From positions 1 through 6,910 of the forward strand of contig JAQSXN010000210.1 of the NCBI GenBank assembly GCA_029256665.1: a DNA stretch of 6,910 nucleotides, in the 5' to 3' direction. The DNA is from Paenibacillus sp. Its GTDB lineage: Bacteria; Bacillota; Bacilli; Paenibacillales; Paenibacillaceae. Below, piece by piece: positions 5,826 to 6,910 of this stretch; the stretch's first letter is position 1; the number at the start of each line of letters is the position of its first letter. The notes beneath the pieces are model-generated. The model saw nothing but the letters and a program-made list of their open reading frames with translations, was not told the DNA's origin and searched no databases. Made by a program: the position numbers and the translations under genes.

Positions 5826-6659
5826 TTACTTCACGCCCGCTTGCGTGATCGCCTTGACGAACGAACGTTGACCCAGAATAAATACGATCATTACCGGCAA
5901 AGTCGCGATCGTCGTCATCGCCATCAGCTTGCCGTACGCCTGCGTGTAGCTGCCTTGCGCCATTAAAGCGATGCCGGCCGTAATCGTGCGCATCTCCGGA
6001 GAAGTCGTCGCGTACAGCGGCCATACGAAGTCGTTGTAGATGCCCATGAAGGTGAAGATGCCGAGCGTTACCATAATGGATACCGATGCCGGCAGCAGGA
6101 TGCGCGCGTAGACATGCCACTTGTTCGCGCCGTCGATCCGCGCGGCTTCTTCGATCTCCTTAGGGAAGGAGATAAAGAATTGGTAGAGCAGGAAAACGCC
6201 GAACGCCCCCGCGGTATAAGGAAGTATAAGGGCCGAATAGGTGTTGATCAGTCCCAATCCGTTAAATTCCATGTACATCGGCAGGAACGTCAATACGCCC
6301 GGAATCATGAGCGAGGCGACGAACATCGCGAACAAGGTCCGCTTGAACGGCAGATCGGACAGACGAGCCAGCGCGAACGCGGCCATGGAGTCGATCAGCA
6401 GGACGATGGCCGTGCCGATGAGGCCGACCGACAACGAGTTCCCGATCCAGCGTACGATCGGCACGTTCATCAGCTCTCCGGCGAGACCTTCCGCGTAATT
6501 TTCGAACGTCGGTTTTTTCGGAATAAAGTTCATCTGTCCGGCGAGCGCCTCGAAGTCGTTCTTGAACGAGGTCGAGAGCATCCAGATCAGGGGCATCAGG
6601 AAGACGGCGGCAATGACGGTTGCCAGCAGAATCAATAGCAGCTTGCGAGTCCGTTGCAT
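5826..6659 (-). CDS. Carbohydrate ABC transporter permease, MalG/AraQ type
   Basis: A complete 277-residue inner-membrane subunit of a CUT1-type sugar importer. It shows the usual six membrane segments, starting at about residues 7-29 (LLLILLATVIAAVFLMPLIW), with the family signature ILSTSFK-like MLSTSFKND at 27-35 and WIGNSLSVG at 71-79. The EAA loop that docks the ATPase is EEAARIDGANKWHVYARILLP-like at 170-190, with the conserved A-x-x-D-G and I-x-L-P positions present. The C-terminus is FILGQRSFVKAITQAGVK, also typical. The start at 6659 is one base after the upstream permease stop, behind AAGGAGAG, so the pair is translationally linked. The partner is the permease at 6661-6910. The ATPase is not in this window and is probably a shared MsmX-type subunit (family knowledge). 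The substrate is probably the sugar released by the GH43 enzyme encoded next. Confidence 0.95.
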   Translation of the reverse strand: MQRTRKLLLILLATVIAAVFLMPLIWMLSTSFKNDFEALAGQMNFIPKKPTFENYAEGLAGELMNVPIVRWIGNSLSVGLIGTAIVLLIDSMAAFALARLSDLPFKRTLFAMFVASLMIPGVLTFLPMYMEFNGLGLINTYSALILPYTAGAFGVFLLYQFFISFPKEIEEAARIDGANKWHVYARILLPASVSIMVTLGIFTFMGIYNDFVWPLYATTSPEMRTITAGIALMAQGSYTQAYGKLMAMTTIATLPVMIVFILGQRSFVKAITQAGVK

Positions 6660-6660
6660 C

Positions 6661-6910
6661 TTAGACGCCACTCTCCTTCCGTCCATAGGTCAATCGATAT
6701 TGCACGATCGAAATGATGATGATAAGCAATGCCATCACGATCGCCATAGCGGACGCGCTGCCGATCTCCTTGCGGATGAAGGCTTGATCCAGCACGTTCA
6801 TAAGCAGCACCTTCGTTGAATCGCCGGGACCGCCTCTCGTCAGCAGGTACGGTTGTGCATACACGTTAAACGACGCGATCGTCGACGTAATCATGACGAA
6901 GAGCATGACC
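6661..6910 (-). CDS. Carbohydrate ABC transporter permease, MalF/UgpA type (C-terminal part; 5' end cut by window)
   Basis: Only the last 82 codons are inside the window; the reading frame is open to the edge and the real start lies beyond 6910. The visible part has the family tail: MITSTIASFNVYAQPYLLT, then RGGPGDSTKVLLMNVLDQAF, then a GSASAMAIVMALLIIIISIV membrane helix and a short basic end RLTYGRKESGV. The RGGPG-ST motif is a hallmark of UgpA/LplB-type permeases. It pairs with the permease that starts one base after its stop codon. The EAA loop would lie just upstream, outside the window. Confidence 0.92.
   Translation of the reverse strand, partial: VMLFVMITSTIASFNVYAQPYLLTRGGPGDSTKVLLMNVLDQAFIRKEIGSASAMAIVMALLIIIISIVQYRLTYGRKESGV

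Noticed and set aside
4057..6120. GH43 frame extended upstream to 687 codons
   Set aside because: The extension overlaps the permease gene out of frame. The signal/anchor segment and ribosome site place the start at 5808.
5826..6686. MalG-type permease start at 6686
   Set aside because: That start overlaps the upstream permease by 26 nt and adds an untypical leader. The ATG at 6659 gives the usual short basic N-terminus before the first helix, with AAGGAGAG upstream.

Overview
The window reads as chromosomal DNA of a fairly GC-rich Paenibacillaceae member (Paenibacillus or Cohnella type). This is an inference from gene content: a YesM/YesN-type two-component pair, an MalE-like sugar-binding lipoprotein, MalF/MalG-like permeases and a GH43 glycoside hydrolase. 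Purine-rich Shine-Dalgarno sites of the GGAGG type fit this. No single marker fixes the species. All six genes lie on the minus strand, so transcription runs from high to low coordinates. Both ends of the window cut a gene.

In transcription order, 6910 to 4057 is a tight gene string: the C-terminal end of a sugar ABC permease (MalF/UgpA type), a complete second permease (MalG/AraQ type, 1 nt after the first), and a GH43 enzyme (17 nt later) with an N-terminal membrane segment or signal and two tandem C-terminal beta-sandwich domains. The outside-facing enzyme probably trims arabinan- or xylan-type glycans, and the permease pair imports the product. No ATPase is in view. Relatives usually share one MsmX-type ATPase between importers.

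From 4056 to 3559 is a 498-nt gene-free gap packed with repeats. It holds a 23-nt imperfect direct repeat (3960-4005), a nested inverted-repeat element built from four related copies of an ACGGACAC-type motif (3783-3970), and about 4.5 copies of a 40-bp tandem repeat (3602-3785). It should also hold the promoter of the next operon, for which only a weak candidate is visible.

From 3558 to 1 is a second tight gene string: a sugar-binding lipoprotein, a membrane histidine kinase whose GTG start sits 14 nt after the lipoprotein stop, and a response regulator that runs off the window. The binding protein is joined to the sensor genes and not to the permeases. It may therefore be a sensory co-receptor (three-component arrangement, as in AraPST or XylFII-LytS-YesN), the importer's binding protein, or both.

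Overall this is a recognisable carbohydrate sensing, cleavage and uptake locus. The least explained part is the repeat-dense gap. I see no sign of a defence system, phage, insertion-sequence transposase, CRISPR array, tRNA or rRNA.
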